From: CAZAYB01 sp964489215
Lineage (GTDB): Bacteria; Planctomycetota; Phycisphaerae; Sedimentisphaerales; Anaerohalosphaeraceae
DNA length: 5,251 nt
Direction of reading: 5' to 3'
NCBI GenBank assembly: GCA_964489215.1
Contig: CAZAYB010000210.1
Span: forward strand, 1-5,251
The translations under genes and the position numbers were made by a program. Below, piece by piece: positions 5,101 through 5,251 of the stretch. The stretch's first letter is position 1, and every line of letters starts with the position of its first letter. The notes under the pieces were generated by a model, which was given only the letters and a program-made list of their open reading frames with translations, was not told the DNA's origin and made no database searches.

Positions 5101-5251
5101 GTATGAGGTTTTGTGCAGACCTTAAAATGTGATTTGAAACGGGTGTTCAATGCGACACCTGGTATATAAGAAAATCTGTAAAATTTTTATAAGCTGTTTA
5201 TTGGTATGGTTTTACGTTAAAATGGGCGATTTTTAAAAACTGGCCAAAAGT
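5101..5251. other. Non-coding region at the right edge with a weak dyad
   Basis: No reading frame of useful length starts or ends here on either strand. The region is AT-rich. One imperfect dyad is visible, GGTGTTCAATGCGACACC at 5142-5159, with 5-base arms around 8 bases. It lies about 42 bases upstream of the -35 element of the Gfo-type promoter, where an activator could bind, but this is only suggestive. A gene beyond the window edge may use part of the region as its own control sequence. Confidence 0.4.

Noticed and set aside
5129..5152. Alternative promoter TTGAAC with 17-base spacing to TTTTAA on the minus strand upstream of the Gfo-type gene
   Set aside because: The -10 match is only 3 of 6, clearly worse than the TTTACA/TATCAT pair at 5072-5100.
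1..5251. CRISPR array, tRNA or rRNA genes, insertion sequence or attachment site
   Set aside because: I saw no regularly spaced repeats, no tRNA-like cloverleaf, no transposase or integrase coding and no terminal inverted repeats with target duplications.

Overview
The 5,251-base window reads as an ordinary chromosomal stretch from a moderately AT-rich bacterium with a carbohydrate-degrading lifestyle. A secreted TIM-barrel-type glycosidase candidate, a long Gfo/Idh/MocA oxidoreductase with a cysteine insert, an aldo/keto reductase and an AraC-type regulator together resemble genomes of the PVC superphylum (Phycisphaerae, Lentisphaerae or Kiritimatiellae). That placement is inference from gene content; no rRNA or other marker is present.

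Layout from left to right. Bases 1-78 are an edge fragment that is open in several frames and cannot be assigned. An aldo/keto reductase lies at 79-1029 on the minus strand. A 146-base AT-rich divergent intergenic region follows (1030-1175), then an AraC/XylS-family regulator on the plus strand (1176-1976). Next to its start codon the divergent region holds two abutting 21-base direct repeats beginning TTGCC, and a third partial copy near the reductase promoter. This is the geometry expected of an AraC-family operator. A 47-base convergent gap with a weak inverted repeat separates the regulator from a two-gene minus-strand unit. That unit runs from a Gfo/Idh/MocA dehydrogenase (4992 to 3589) into a secreted 499-residue protein (3523 to 2024), with a 65-base gap carrying a small hairpin. 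The unit has a good sigma70-like promoter at 5072-5100 with a dyad just downstream of the predicted transcription start. Bases 5101-5251 hold no gene that I can see.

The most interesting item is the secreted 499-residue protein. It has an export signal followed by a region with a DWE motif, an 'ETIK...P...GxY..YP' segment and a late 'FFLWCLG' segment. These match in order, and roughly in spacing, the active-site landmarks I recall for GH56 hyaluronidases, a family known mainly from animals and venoms. I propose it as a bacterial GH56-like glycosidase. This rests on recalled motifs, not on a search.

Working model (inference): the secreted enzyme acts on a glycan outside the cytoplasm or in the periplasm. 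The Gfo/Idh/MocA enzyme encoded in front of it performs NAD(P)-dependent oxidoreduction on a derived sugar or sugar acid in the cytoplasm. The AraC regulator most plausibly controls itself and the divergent aldo/keto reductase. No convincing copy of its putative operator is visible upstream of the Gfo/glycosidase unit.
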